A stretch of DNA of 29,273 nucleotides. It comes from Candidatus Njordarchaeum guaymasense. Lineage in GTDB: Archaea > Asgardarchaeota > Njordarchaeia > Njordarchaeales > Njordarchaeaceae. Below, in pieces: positions 1 to 8,879 of the stretch (position 1 is the stretch's first letter; every line of letters begins with the position of its first letter). The stretch lies in assembly GCA_030587605.1 (NCBI GenBank), contig JAUQYT010000373.1, positions 1 to 29,273 on the forward strand, in the 5' to 3' direction. Made by a program: the position numbers and the translations under genes. The notes under the pieces are model-generated. The model ran no database searches, was not told the DNA's origin, and saw only the letters and a program-made list of their open reading frames with translations.

Positions 1-2487
1 CCCTCTTCGAGAAAGGGCATCCCCATATGCGTCAACCCCGTTAAGCTTCCTGTTAAGAAAGAGGATGTCGGAGGCGGTGGGATTGGCGAGGAGGGGGTAG
101 TTCAAGCGATTGAAGGGGCAGCCACGGCTTTGTGTCGATTCATCAACTTCGACCCTGAGAGGGATGATGGTCGCCTGGTTTTCGGCTTCCTCAGTAGATT
201 GCTTAAACACTATTATGATGCTGGGCAGCATCTCACGGACATTTCAACTTTGGCGGCGATCGTTGATGAACCGCCCGGGGACGCTTCCAAGCTTGCGGAG
301 GGTTACATCAAGAGCCCTCTTAGAAAAAAGGTGGCTATGCTGCTCAGAGCATCCCTACAGGGCATGAGAGGATTATTGCTCACGCAGGGGATGCAGTTGG
401 ACATCGATAAGCTGGTTCAGCCGAGAAAAGGGAAGACGCCGATCAACATATTCTACTTGAACACTCTTCCGTCACTGGAGTTGAAACAGTTTTTTGTTGC
501 GGTGTTGGTCAACCAGATCTACCAATGGATGCTGACACAGACGAGCGCAGGCGAGGTGATTCCTCTCAGACTCATTCTTTATATTGATGAGGCAGCGCCA
601 TTTGTTCCCTCGGGGATGAGTAAACCTCCTGCGAAGAGAGCGCTCCAACCACTAATCACCCAAGGCAGAAAGTACGGCACAGGAGTATTCTTCTCGACTC
701 AAACCCCAGGAAGCATGGATGGGTACATGCTTGGGCAAGCAAACACGATAGTTGTAGGGCAGCTTCAAACAGACCTCGACTTGAGGCGAGTTGACGAAAT
801 AATCGAGGCGATGATGAAGGAGCAGGCAGAAACAATATTGCAGAAGATTCGTTTGCTCCCTACTGGCAACTTCTTCCTCATATCTCCCCAACAGTTCCCC
901 AAGACCAAGCTGGTTAGAACACGATGGCTGGTAACGGAGCATCGCATCGTCTCAGATGAAGCGCTCAAAGAGATATCGGACAAGGACGCACTGGATATCT
1001 TCCAAGAAGAGATCAAGGAGAAGGAGATTCCAGCGCCCGTGGTTTTCAGGGATGTTGAACCAGTAGTTATCCAAGAACAGGAGGAAGAACTTAACCTAAA
1101 GGAGGTCTACTTAAAGGCAACTAGCAACGCCGTGTCCAGAGAAATGTTGGAGGCATCTCTGGCAAACCGCTCCAAAATAGTTTTGGTACCGAAGAAGCGT
1201 AGCACACTCTATGTTCCAGTGTTGAGCGTAAGAGGAACATTGAAGTTAAGAAAAGAGTTTCTTATCCAAGCCTTGGGTAAACCATCGCGGATCGAGCTGA
1301 ATGTTCCGATTAATAAGTTCATTCTGTTGAGTCACTCAATTCCGCTAAGAAAATATGTTCCCAGCTTCGAAAGTTCAAATGTACTACTTCTTTCACCCGA
1401 GCTCGTCTTCGATGCAAAGGACCTAATGAAAGCTGTAAGTAACATTGGAAGTGAGCAGGAACTCCCAGTTCCCTCAGCACCCCTACCAGTTGCCATACAA
1501 ACGGACCTTAAGAAAACCGTGGCGAACGCCAAGGAAAGCCTTCAAGGAACGGATCCAATGCTAATCAGGGATCGAATTCTCGGCGAGATGGACTATCAAC
1601 AAGGACTGGAAATCATCAGCGGGATCAAGCGAAAGCTAGAGAATGAATTCGAGACGAGCCTCGAACAACTAAAGTCGACACAAAGAGACATCCAAGACAG
1701 TCTGCAGAGACTGAAAGAAAGACTGCTTAAGATAGAGGAGCTCTTCAGCAAAGCACGAGCCGAACAAGCGAAGGCAGTAGGCTTGAGCGCAAAAGAGGTA
1801 CTCAGGAACATAAAGGAACTCGAACAACTAAAGAAGGATGCGATGGATAAAACTCAGTCAAAACTTAAGGAAAGTGAGAACATAAGAACGGCGATAGACA
1901 GAGTGGGATCTGAACTAGTTAGGGTACAGAGCCTAGCACCCCAGCAGGCGATGGGTTACCTAGCGCTTGGTGAAGACCAAAGAACCCTATCGAAGTTCGA
2001 TGTCGAAGGCGTAACAGTGGAGGACGGTTTAATTCTGAGAACACCTATCATTGTGGTTGAAGGCGAAGCATCTCAACAAGATAACAAGGAAACGTTCATA
2101 GCTGCAGTGCCCGCTAGAGGTAAAGCCGAAGCACATGGAGTCTGTCTCTACCAAGACCATGGCGAAGAGACGCGACTCATAACCCTCTGCAAGACCTGCT
2201 TGACACCAGTCTGCGAGATGCACACATTGACATGTGCAGCCTGTGGCGAGCCAGTATGCTCTGATCACGCTACTTACTGTAGCACTTGTGGAGTCGCGTT
2301 GTGTGACGAACATGTCAAAAGCTGCACCTACGAGGAGTGCAACGCCCCTCTCTGTGACTCCCACGTGGTCCAGTGCGAAAGCTGCAAGAAATACTACTGC
2401 AAGAAACACATCACCGAAACCAAGAGGGGACCGCCGCTACTAAAGACTAGAAAACTCCTCTGCGTCAAATGTGTGAAACAGAAATAG
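1..2487 (+). CDS. HerA-like ATPase with coiled coil and C-terminal Cys/His knuckle array (5' end outside window)
   Basis: The frame is open from base 1, so the start and the Walker A region lie upstream; 828 residues are visible. Numbering from the first codon, the HerA/FtsK-type ATPase core occupies about 45-310. Its Walker B strand is RLILYIDEAAPFVP near 190-203, followed by the segment ITQGRKYGTGVFFSTQ near 219-234. A charged alpha-helical coiled coil spans about 530-637. Residues about 715-803 carry five consecutive units of the form C-x2-C-x4-C-x2-H (one has a longer first gap), for example CAACGEPVCSDH and CSTCGVALCDEH, and a final CVKC follows. HerA ATPases are hexameric DNA translocases, usually paired with NurA in DNA end resection; no NurA is visible here. 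The zinc array suggests a protein- or nucleic-acid-binding tail (inference). The gene converges with the following minus-strand gene across 22 bases. Confidence 0.85.
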   Translation, partial: PSSRKGIPICVNPVKLPVKKEDVGGGGIGEEGVVQAIEGAATALCRFINFDPERDDGRLVFGFLSRLLKHYYDAGQHLTDISTLAAIVDEPPGDASKLAEGYIKSPLRKKVAMLLRASLQGMRGLLLTQGMQLDIDKLVQPRKGKTPINIFYLNTLPSLELKQFFVAVLVNQIYQWMLTQTSAGEVIPLRLILYIDEAAPFVPSGMSKPPAKRALQPLITQGRKYGTGVFFSTQTPGSMDGYMLGQANTIVVGQLQTDLDLRRVDEIIEAMMKEQAETILQKIRLLPTGNFFLISPQQFPKTKLVRTRWLVTEHRIVSDEALKEISDKDALDIFQEEIKEKEIPAPVVFRDVEPVVIQEQEEELNLKEVYLKATSNAVSREMLEASLANRSKIVLVPKKRSTLYVPVLSVRGTLKLRKEFLIQALGKPSRIELNVPINKFILLSHSIPLRKYVPSFESSNVLLLSPELVFDAKDLMKAVSNIGSEQELPVPSAPLPVAIQTDLKKTVANAKESLQGTDPMLIRDRILGEMDYQQGLEIISGIKRKLENEFETSLEQLKSTQRDIQDSLQRLKERLLKIEELFSKARAEQAKAVGLSAKEVLRNIKELEQLKKDAMDKTQSKLKESENIRTAIDRVGSELVRVQSLAPQQAMGYLALGEDQRTLSKFDVEGVTVEDGLILRTPIIVVEGEASQQDNKETFIAAVPARGKAEAHGVCLYQDHGEETRLITLCKTCLTPVCEMHTLTCAACGEPVCSDHATYCSTCGVALCDEHVKSCTYEECNAPLCDSHVVQCESCKKYYCKKHITETKRGPPLLKTRKLLCVKCVKQK

Positions 2488-2496
2488 ACTAGGAAT

Positions 2497-2514
2497 GATA
2501 GGCAAGGACCTATT
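2497..2514. terminator. Small hairpin between convergent genes
   Basis: ATAGG (2498-2502) and CCTAT (2509-2513) form a perfect five-base-pair stem with a six-base loop, plus a G-T wobble at the base. It lies at the junction of two convergent genes and overlaps the stop codon of the minus-strand gene. A role in ending transcription from either side is only inferred; there is no long T tract. Confidence 0.25.
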
Positions 2515-2929
2515 TCTTGCGGTGCTTCGATGTTTGCAGGCAACCGAGAGCTTCGTCTACGCTCTTGAATATTCTGGTTAGTGGGGCTTCAATCATCAGG
2601 TTGACTGACTCCAGCTTGGAGAACACCCTGTGATCCGTTTTCAACCCTAATATGGTTTTCTTCAATGCGTGTGCGAACCCCATCTCGAAGGCTACGCCTG
2701 AATCTACGTCTACGCCATCGAGCACGGCCAAAACTAGGTCGCTTTTCTTCAGGGCGTCAAGATCCTCTTCGAATATTGATCTTTTCTCTTTAATCGAGTT
2801 TCCTTCAATGAATTTATGTTCTTGAGCTAGCCAGACTTCAAATCCCTCACCCCGAAGTACCCTTGTGGCTTTGGAGTTGAAATCACGCTCGGCCCTGCTA
2901 AAAAATGGCGCCGCCAAGAAGATACGCAT
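2510..2929 (-). CDS. Nucleoside 2-deoxyribosyltransferase / deoxynucleotide N-hydrolase-like protein
   Basis: A 139-residue protein that starts with the beta strand MRIFLAAPFFSRAE. Its signature is the loop D71-G-V-D-V-D-S77-G-V-A-F-E82-M-G, which matches the Asp...Glu active-site region of the nucleoside 2-deoxyribosyltransferase superfamily (PF05014; its relatives include the DNPH1/Rcl deoxynucleoside 5'-monophosphate N-glycosidases). These cytosolic enzymes cleave or transfer the 2-deoxyribose-base bond. The length is normal for the family, and the ATG start leads straight into the first strand. It is a single gene, convergent with the HerA-like gene and divergent from the acetyltransferase. 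A base-salvage or nucleotide-pool-cleaning role is likely; whether it transfers or hydrolyses cannot be told here. Confidence 0.75.
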   Translation of the reverse strand: MRIFLAAPFFSRAERDFNSKATRVLRGEGFEVWLAQEHKFIEGNSIKEKRSIFEEDLDALKKSDLVLAVLDGVDVDSGVAFEMGFAHALKKTILGLKTDHRVFSKLESVNLMIEAPLTRIFKSVDEALGCLQTSKHRKK

Positions 2930-3096
2930 TCGTTATGCAACCTCCAACCTCTTCTATTTTCTTCCTCTTTTCAACGCTGCGTTAGTGTCATCAATAGCAC
3001 TATGAGAGAGAAGAAAGTAGTAAGGATAAAGCTTTTCTGCGATTTCAGCCCTTCCTTCTCCTAAATTCAGGCTAATCTAGCCACGGACATCACGAT

Positions 3097-3684
3097 GTGA
3101 TAGGCAAAAGTCTTGGGATGCTGGCAACAGAAGAGTGCTCAAGAATGACCCCTAAAGACAGTTCCTCTGCTTCTACTCGCAGGCCGGCAGGCATCGCTAT
3201 CAGACAGTTTAGGATGTCTGACCTGCCCAAAATCATAGAAATAGAGCGCGGAGCGTTTCCCGATGCATGGGAAGAGAACTGGTTCGTCTACTTCTACGAG
3301 ATGAATCCCAGCGGCTTCGTGGTCGCGGTTGCGGGCAGGATGGGTGCCGTAGGATACGCGATCGTAGATATTGAAGGTGAAGGAGAAGGAGCTTGGTTGT
3401 ACATGGAGAAGGGCCAGCTTCCCCCAGCAAGAGGGCACCTGCTCAACATAGCTGTGGCCGAAGAGTGGAGGCAGAAAGGAATCGGAGGAGCGCTCCTTGA
3501 TGCGGTCACCAAGTATGCTTCACAGCGGGGAGTAGATGAACTCTGGCTTGAAGTACAAACAAAAAACAATATTGCAAGAAGATTCTACTCGAAGAGAGGT
3601 TTCAAGGACACAGGTCAGGTTCTAAGGGACTACTACCCTGACGGAGGAGACGCAGTAGTAATGCGCAAGAAACTGGTAAAGTGA
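3097..3684 (+). CDS. GNAT-family N-acetyltransferase, RimI-like
   Basis: 195 residues from the GTG at 3097. In-frame ATGs at 3118 and 3145 are equally plausible starts, because the fold only begins at GIAIRQFRMSDLPKIIEIE (about 32-50). The acetyl-CoA pyrophosphate-binding motif is R125-Q-K-G128-I-G130. The downstream LEVQTKNNIARRFYSKRGF (151-169) is the hallmark of RimI/ArdI-type protein N-terminal acetyltransferases. Archaeal RimI homologues acetylate the N-termini of ribosomal and other proteins in the cytosol. The gene stands alone and converges with the THUMP gene. The extra N-terminal 30 residues are Ser/Thr-rich and probably not part of the enzyme core. Confidence 0.82.
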   Translation: MIGKSLGMLATEECSRMTPKDSSSASTRRPAGIAIRQFRMSDLPKIIEIERGAFPDAWEENWFVYFYEMNPSGFVVAVAGRMGAVGYAIVDIEGEGEGAWLYMEKGQLPPARGHLLNIAVAEEWRQKGIGGALLDAVTKYASQRGVDELWLEVQTKNNIARRFYSKRGFKDTGQVLRDYYPDGGDAVVMRKKLVK

Positions 3685-3758
3685 AAGAGAATGGATTGCG
3701 TGTTGGTGGTTGGCTTCGGGTATATTGGTGAGTCTACTGTTCTTGCTAGGAGGGAACT

Positions 3759-4280
3759 CTACGGGAGTTTCAAGTAACGGATCTCTCGTCTCATCTCCTT
3801 GGACACCAAACTGACTCCACACCACCTGCCTATTGTTTCAAAGACCACGGCCTTGTCAGGTTCCCTTAGATCAGCCTTCGATTTCACCCCGTACCTTTTC
3901 TGTAACTGCTGGTCGATGTAGGCGCCCACTTCCCTCGCTACCTCCTGTGGCGAGAATTTTCCTTTCAACCCCCTTCGGTAGACCTTGACGCAGAAGGTTT
4001 CTCCCTTCTTAATCTCATCGGCGAGCGGCTTTACTGCTTCTAAGAACTTCTTCGCAACGTCGTTGCTGTCAGGCGAAAACTGGAAAGATAATCTTATTGG
4101 TGTGAACCTCGAAAGGGAGGACGGAACTCTGCTCTTCAACTCGTCAAGGAAACGCTGCGGGTTGTCAACGGTTCCCCTAACAACATCTTTGAAATCCGTT
4201 TCCCAGAAGTTCCCCAATCCCGCGAGTTCCTGAATCAACTCTCTTCCTCTATCCATGAAAGCAGTCAATACAACCTCCAT
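3759..4280 (-). CDS. THUMP-domain RNA-binding protein, Tan1-like
   Basis: A 173-residue protein. The N-terminal half (about 1-75) resembles the ferredoxin-like lead-in of THUMP proteins. The C-terminal half carries the THUMP signature: FCVKVYRRGLKGKFSPQEVA (residues about 96-115), then an amphipathic helix, GVKSKADLREPD and VVFETIGRWCGVSLV. THUMP domains bind the acceptor end of tRNA. Stand-alone archaeal THUMP proteins of this size resemble eukaryotic Tan1, the tRNA-binding partner in N4-acetylcytidine formation. No catalytic domain is visible, so it probably acts as an RNA-recruiting adaptor. The convergent neighbour is a GNAT enzyme, but a RimI-type one, so partnership is not implied. Confidence 0.75.
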   Translation of the reverse strand: MEVVLTAFMDRGRELIQELAGLGNFWETDFKDVVRGTVDNPQRFLDELKSRVPSSLSRFTPIRLSFQFSPDSNDVAKKFLEAVKPLADEIKKGETFCVKVYRRGLKGKFSPQEVAREVGAYIDQQLQKRYGVKSKADLREPDKAVVFETIGRWCGVSLVSKEMRREIRYLKLP

Positions 4281-4510
4281 ACGTTTTCGCCATCCTGCAC
4301 GATTCTCTCATGTCAAAGGAGTAGACCCCGTAGTTGTGCAAGCCAGCATCATACATCTAGGGATAAGACAACGATGGTTTTAGAATCTTTCTTATACATA
4401 TGTAATCTTTTCAGAAACTTAAGCTATTCTTAGACAGAATGACAAAAATGAATGATCTACGAGGACTTTTGCCACATAGTTCATGAGTTCTCCCTTTTTC
4501 TCCAAGAAGA

Positions 4511-4520
4511 ATGATTAAAT
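4511..4520 (+). promoter_or_regulatory. TATA-like box for the glycosidase-like gene
   Basis: The AT-rich element GATTAAATAG is centred about 34 bases ahead of the GTG at 4550. An archaeal start about 26 bases downstream would give a leader of only a few bases, i.e. a nearly leaderless message. This is a motif reading only. The rest of 4281-4549 shows no gene. Confidence 0.35.
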
Positions 4521-4549
4521 AGAAGGAATCGGCTTAACCCAACTGAAAT

Positions 4550-6877
4550 GTGCAACTCATCTATTCGGAGGCGCATTGCGAGTTGATTAATGGATGCCAA
4601 TCGCTGAATCTTGAGAGTGAGTTTCTCAGGCTTCAACTCAAGGAAGTTGCAGGTGGTTGGATAACTCAAGAAATCTTCGCCATGGGAAAAAAGGCCAAGG
4701 AATGGAAGCTAGTTCTCGTAGGCGAGAAACCAGCTCTTAAGGAACCATACGACTCAGCCAATATCAACGACTTCATTCTTCTCGCTGATGGCGCAAGCCA
4801 GAAATTCTCATTAGTCGGCAAACCTAGGCTAACTGGTGGCGCTAAGCGCTCCCTTCAACTCCAGGGAATCTCAGGACGGCATAACCTGAAGATCAGGTTT
4901 AACTTGGAAAAAGACAGCAAGTGGCTGCACGTTCAGGTTGAAGACAGGATCAAAGGATCGTCGAAGGTGGAAGGGCTGAAGAGCAGCTACTCGTTTACTC
5001 CTGAGAGTAAGACGAAGGAGGAGATGCTTCCGCTCGATTTCATTTGGGTGCCAAACCTGAGACCCAAGGAGAATTACGTCATCGGTGACCACGTTTTCAG
5101 GTCTCCTGCAGTCATCGTGCAGAAATCGACTTTTCTCGCAGCACTGGTCCCGGACCTGGAAATACTGGCTGAAAATAGGAAGATGAAGACTGTTTTCGAC
5201 TTTATGCTCAAGCCGCCTAACGCCTGTGGACCGACATTCGGCTACGGCTTTAAGGAATACAAATCGGTACCCCACGTATTCTACCAACATGATAATACGA
5301 TGGTCAAAGAGTTGTCGAATGAGACTCTGACGTACGGCTACTACATGCTGATTGATGGGGAGGCTCATCCGCAGGATGGCTTCAGGCAGGTTCTCAGATT
5401 CCTGTGGAGAAAGTACGCCTCACAGTACTTGAAGGATGTTGAACCCCAAGTCCTCTCCTTCGACGAGTACGCTAAGAGAGGATATCAGTGCACGTTCAAG
5501 CAGTATGATATTTGGAGAGAAGGAGAATTCGAAGCGAGGCGAATTGGTGGCACCATCTGGCAAACTTGGGACGGAGACCCCAAGGAAGGAAGAGCCACCG
5601 AGATAAAGAACCAAACATGGTTCAACAACCTCCGCTCGGCATACGGTGTATATCACTATGGAAAGAAGTGGGGTGACGAGAGTCTCGTTGAGAAGGCGAA
5701 GCTCATGAGGAATCTCGCGCTTGCTTCTCCTTTCGAGAAAGGTTTGTTTGCGTCAGCACTGTCTGTGAGGCAGGGTGTGTTGACTTGGTACAAGGGGACA
5801 CGGGGACATGAGAACTGTAGCTTCTATCACACCGCTGATGACGCGTGGACTGCCTACTGGATGCTGCAGTGGTACAAGGATCATGAGCAAGACGAAGCGC
5901 TTGTTGAGAAGTGCAAAGCTCTGGGAGAGTCAATTGTTGAGGCACAGCTACCCTCTGGTGCTATACCATCATGGGTTCAAGTTAAAGGGGACAAGATCGA
6001 ACCTGTTCCCCCATTGGAGGAGAGCGCCACGACAGCTTGTCCAGCATTCTTCCTCCTTGAGCTCTACAGCACAACTGGAGACAAGAAGTACCTCGAGGCA
6101 GCTGAAAGAGCAGCTAAGTTCATCGAGAAAAATGTCATACCTGAGAACAAGTGGTTTGACTTCGAACAGTACTTCACGGCATGCGCGAAAAAGCCGGGAT
6201 TGCGGTGCGAGTATACTGGACTTTGGGGGCACAACAACTTGTCCTTGTGGTGGGCTACGGAGATGTACGCGAAACTCTACGAAGCCGCGGGCAATGAAGA
6301 ATACCTTCATATTGGTACCCGGTTGCTTGACATCTTGTGTCTGTACCAGCAGGTCTGGAGCCCACCTTACCTGTCATTCTACGCGTTTGGTGGCTTTGGA
6401 GTGATGAACAGTGACGCGGAGTGGAATGACGCGCGTGAAAGTGCATTCGCTCCCACTCTAATGAAATACTACACGCTGACAGGTGAAGAAGAGTACTTTC
6501 AACGCGGAGTCGCGGCATTAAGGGCGTCCTTTGCGCTAATGGTTATACCTGAGCATAAGGAGATTGCGCCGGGAAACTTGACTACAATGAAAACAAAGGA
6601 CTATGGGGCGACCTACGAGAACTATGGACACCTCGGTGACGACAGAAAGATTCCAGGGCAAATACACTTTGACTGGGGCTCGGGCAGTTCGGCTTCAGCC
6701 GCAGCATATGTAGAGAGAAGGTACGGGGACGTGTTCGTGGACGGTAAGCGGAGTAAAGGGTTTGGGATAAATGGGTGCATTGTGGACCGGGTCACTGTGA
6801 GAGGAGGAAGAATAGTCTCTATTGAAATAAGCAAGAACATACTGAGACTTAACGAAATGAAGATAGTCACTAAGTAA
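4550..6877 (+). CDS. Large six-hairpin glycosidase-like protein
   Basis: 775 residues starting with GTG. The stop codon TGA just upstream in frame (4544) makes this the first possible start. Residues about 1-280 look like beta-strand-rich sandwich sequence. From about 330 onward the chain is a series of long paired helices with aromatic turns, such as YHTADDAWTAYWMLQWYKD near 425-443 and YEYLH/LWWATEMYAKLYEAAG-type repeats, as in (alpha/alpha)6-barrel glycoside hydrolases and polysaccharide lyases. Asp-rich loops (ADDAW near 430, DAEWNDARESAF near 620) are candidate catalytic sites. There is no signal peptide or membrane segment, so it should act in the cytosol on imported or internal sugars. 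I cannot assign a CAZy family. No sugar transporter lies beside it. Confidence 0.6.
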   Translation: MQLIYSEAHCELINGCQSLNLESEFLRLQLKEVAGGWITQEIFAMGKKAKEWKLVLVGEKPALKEPYDSANINDFILLADGASQKFSLVGKPRLTGGAKRSLQLQGISGRHNLKIRFNLEKDSKWLHVQVEDRIKGSSKVEGLKSSYSFTPESKTKEEMLPLDFIWVPNLRPKENYVIGDHVFRSPAVIVQKSTFLAALVPDLEILAENRKMKTVFDFMLKPPNACGPTFGYGFKEYKSVPHVFYQHDNTMVKELSNETLTYGYYMLIDGEAHPQDGFRQVLRFLWRKYASQYLKDVEPQVLSFDEYAKRGYQCTFKQYDIWREGEFEARRIGGTIWQTWDGDPKEGRATEIKNQTWFNNLRSAYGVYHYGKKWGDESLVEKAKLMRNLALASPFEKGLFASALSVRQGVLTWYKGTRGHENCSFYHTADDAWTAYWMLQWYKDHEQDEALVEKCKALGESIVEAQLPSGAIPSWVQVKGDKIEPVPPLEESATTACPAFFLLELYSTTGDKKYLEAAERAAKFIEKNVIPENKWFDFEQYFTACAKKPGLRCEYTGLWGHNNLSLWWATEMYAKLYEAAGNEEYLHIGTRLLDILCLYQQVWSPPYLSFYAFGGFGVMNSDAEWNDARESAFAPTLMKYYTLTGEEEYFQRGVAALRASFALMVIPEHKEIAPGNLTTMKTKDYGATYENYGHLGDDRKIPGQIHFDWGSGSSASAAAYVERRYGDVFVDGKRSKGFGINGCIVDRVTVRGGRIVSIEISKNILRLNEMKIVTK

Positions 6878-7065
6878 CGAACCTTGTGACCAAGAACGTG
6901 AGAATCTATCATCCATGCTGACTTGTCTACCTCATCTTTTCCTTGCTTTTTGAACCCGCCCTTGCTTTCTTGTACGATTCGCGGCCTTGCGAACTTCATA
7001 AACCAACTTTTCCAGTCTTAAATGGGCAAGAAAAATTGTCAAAAGACTTTTATGGATTGACGAAT

Positions 7066-7089
7066 GTTATAATTGGGATAATATAATCT
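7066..7089 (+). promoter_or_regulatory. Two overlapping TATA-like elements before the B12-radical SAM gene
   Basis: GTTATAATTG (7066-7075) and ATAATATAATCT (7078-7089) are both AT-rich boxes. The first would place the transcript start near 7096 and keep the strong ribosome binding site GGGGAAGG (7102-7109) in the leader of the ATG at 7116, so it is the better candidate. This is inferred from spacing. Confidence 0.4.
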
Positions 7090-7115
7090 TTCACATCTAT
7101 TGGGGAAGGTAGCCG

Positions 7116-8849
7116 ATGACAATCGAGGCACTGTTCGGAGGAGTAGAGGGGGGTAACTCCTGTGCAAGCTCTGGAAAAATGAAGACACGTATCCCCAAGT
7201 TTCTATCATCGAGATTCTTAGGTTTCATTAGAGGTAGCTCGAATGGGAATGGTACAGACGCCGCTGAGAATGGCGGCATACCTATAGTTTTAACGGCTTC
7301 TGAGGTCGAAATGAGCGACTTCAACCTGAACTTGGTTTTGGCGTTTGCTGGCAGTTTTCCGCTTGGGCTCATGCCGCGCCGACTCATCAAGAGAACGCTG
7401 TATCCAGCTAATCCATTTGATGAGGATGGGAAGGCGAAATTCGCACCATATGGGCTTAGAAAAGTTGAAGCCATGCTTATCAAGGAGTTTGGAGGGGAGA
7501 ACGTCGTTACAGCCCACCCTCGCAATCTCGAAAGGTTTGTGGGACATAACACGAAAGTAGTTGGAATATCTGCAATGGATTCGCTAGGTCACGCTTTCGT
7601 TAGCCGAACCTACTCCAGCCTCTTGGGCTTGGGCGGGAAAACCTTAAACAGGATAGAGTTTGAGAAGCTAGTCTCTCACCCCGCGATCGCAAAGTATAGA
7701 CCGAGGGTCATCGTCGGCGGAGCGGGCGCATGGCAAATACCGGAACTGCACATGCAGGATGCGCTCCAAATTGACACGGTCGTGATAGGGCAGACTGAAA
7801 GGACAGTTGTGAACATCTTCAGGAAAGCGCTTGAGGGCGAGAAGCTCGAAAAGGTAATTATTTCAGAACCGTCAAAGCTGGAAGATGTTCCGACAATAGA
7901 GAACCCAGCGCTCTATGGAGCTGCTGAGATAACGCGGGGTTGCGGGAGGAACTGCGCCTTCTGCTCACCTACGATGCGTCGGCTTGTCTCATTCCCTCTG
8001 GAACATATTCTGAAGGAAGTCAGGCTGAATGCGAAGAGGGGAACGCGATCAATCTTCCTGCAGACAGATGACTTGTTCCTCTACAGGAAGAAGGAACGTT
8101 TTTACCCGAACAGGGAGGCGCTGGTCAAGCTCGTTGAGAGCGTGGCGAAAGTCGAAGGCGTAGAATACATTCAGTTCCCTCACGCATCATTCGCCCCCGT
8201 TTGTTGCGATCCGGAACTCATAGAGGAGATAGCCCCGACGATCGTAGAGAAGGGACTGTGGCACTGGAATGGAGGGCACATGGCGTCCTTCGAGATGGGA
8301 TTCGAAACAGGAAGCGTACGGCTGATGAAGAAGTACATGTCCGGCAAGATGCTACCCTTCAAACCAGAGCAATGGCACGACGTAGTCACCCAGGCCGTTG
8401 GGATCCTCGACGACAACAACATATGTCCACTCCTAACACTGGTAATTGGGTTGCCAGGAGAGCAGGAGGAAGACACCAACGCTACACTTGAGTTGATCAG
8501 CAAGCTCAAGGATAATAGAGTCATGTGGGCACCTATATTCTTCACTTCAGAAGAAGAGTCTCTTTTGAGAAAGCGCGAGCACATGTCTCTGAGAAGACTA
8601 ACTGACTTACAGTGGGAAGTACTTTCGACGTGCTGGCGAATCAACTTCGACACATGGAGGCGACAATTTAACCCACTCGTCTCACTCATAAGCCTACTGG
8701 TTTTCCCCTACTACAGGCTGAAACATGGCAAGGGCGTATTAAGGCCACTCATGAAAATTGCTGGTCTCGAAGACATACTCATGAGCAGGAGACAGGAACC
8801 GACAGTCCAGAATCCACACTGTAACATAAGCGCAGTTGCCACGAGCTAA
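7116..8849 (+). CDS. B12-binding-domain radical SAM protein
   Basis: 577 residues. The radical SAM cluster motif C276-G-R-N-C280-A-F-C283 is intact and is preceded by a Rossmann-like cobalamin-binding region (about 115-245, including VVGISAMDSLGHAFVS at 148-163). The usual DxHxxG cobalamin-ligand motif is not clearly present; MDSLGHAF stands in its place. A C-terminal extension (about 480-577) follows the barrel. The first 55 residues are low in complexity and Gly/Ser-rich, so a later start is possible, although the ribosome binding site favours 7116. Family members methylate unactivated carbons or act on lipids, but the substrate is unknown here. It converges with the glycosyltransferase gene, 30 bases away. 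Confidence 0.82.
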   Translation: MTIEALFGGVEGGNSCASSGKMKTRIPKFLSSRFLGFIRGSSNGNGTDAAENGGIPIVLTASEVEMSDFNLNLVLAFAGSFPLGLMPRRLIKRTLYPANPFDEDGKAKFAPYGLRKVEAMLIKEFGGENVVTAHPRNLERFVGHNTKVVGISAMDSLGHAFVSRTYSSLLGLGGKTLNRIEFEKLVSHPAIAKYRPRVIVGGAGAWQIPELHMQDALQIDTVVIGQTERTVVNIFRKALEGEKLEKVIISEPSKLEDVPTIENPALYGAAEITRGCGRNCAFCSPTMRRLVSFPLEHILKEVRLNAKRGTRSIFLQTDDLFLYRKKERFYPNREALVKLVESVAKVEGVEYIQFPHASFAPVCCDPELIEEIAPTIVEKGLWHWNGGHMASFEMGFETGSVRLMKKYMSGKMLPFKPEQWHDVVTQAVGILDDNNICPLLTLVIGLPGEQEEDTNATLELISKLKDNRVMWAPIFFTSEEESLLRKREHMSLRRLTDLQWEVLSTCWRINFDTWRRQFNPLVSLISLLVFPYYRLKHGKGVLRPLMKIAGLEDILMSRRQEPTVQNPHCNISAVATS

Positions 8850-8879
8850 CGAACAAGAAAGGTTGGACGCCTTGACTAC

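Noticed and set aside
3139..3569. Several minus-strand ORFs across the acetyltransferase gene
   Set aside because: All are antisense shadows of a well-supported GNAT gene.
5808..6404. 198-codon plus-strand ORF in another frame
   Set aside because: Lies wholly inside the glycosidase-like gene, rich in Ser/Arg/Cys, with no domain.
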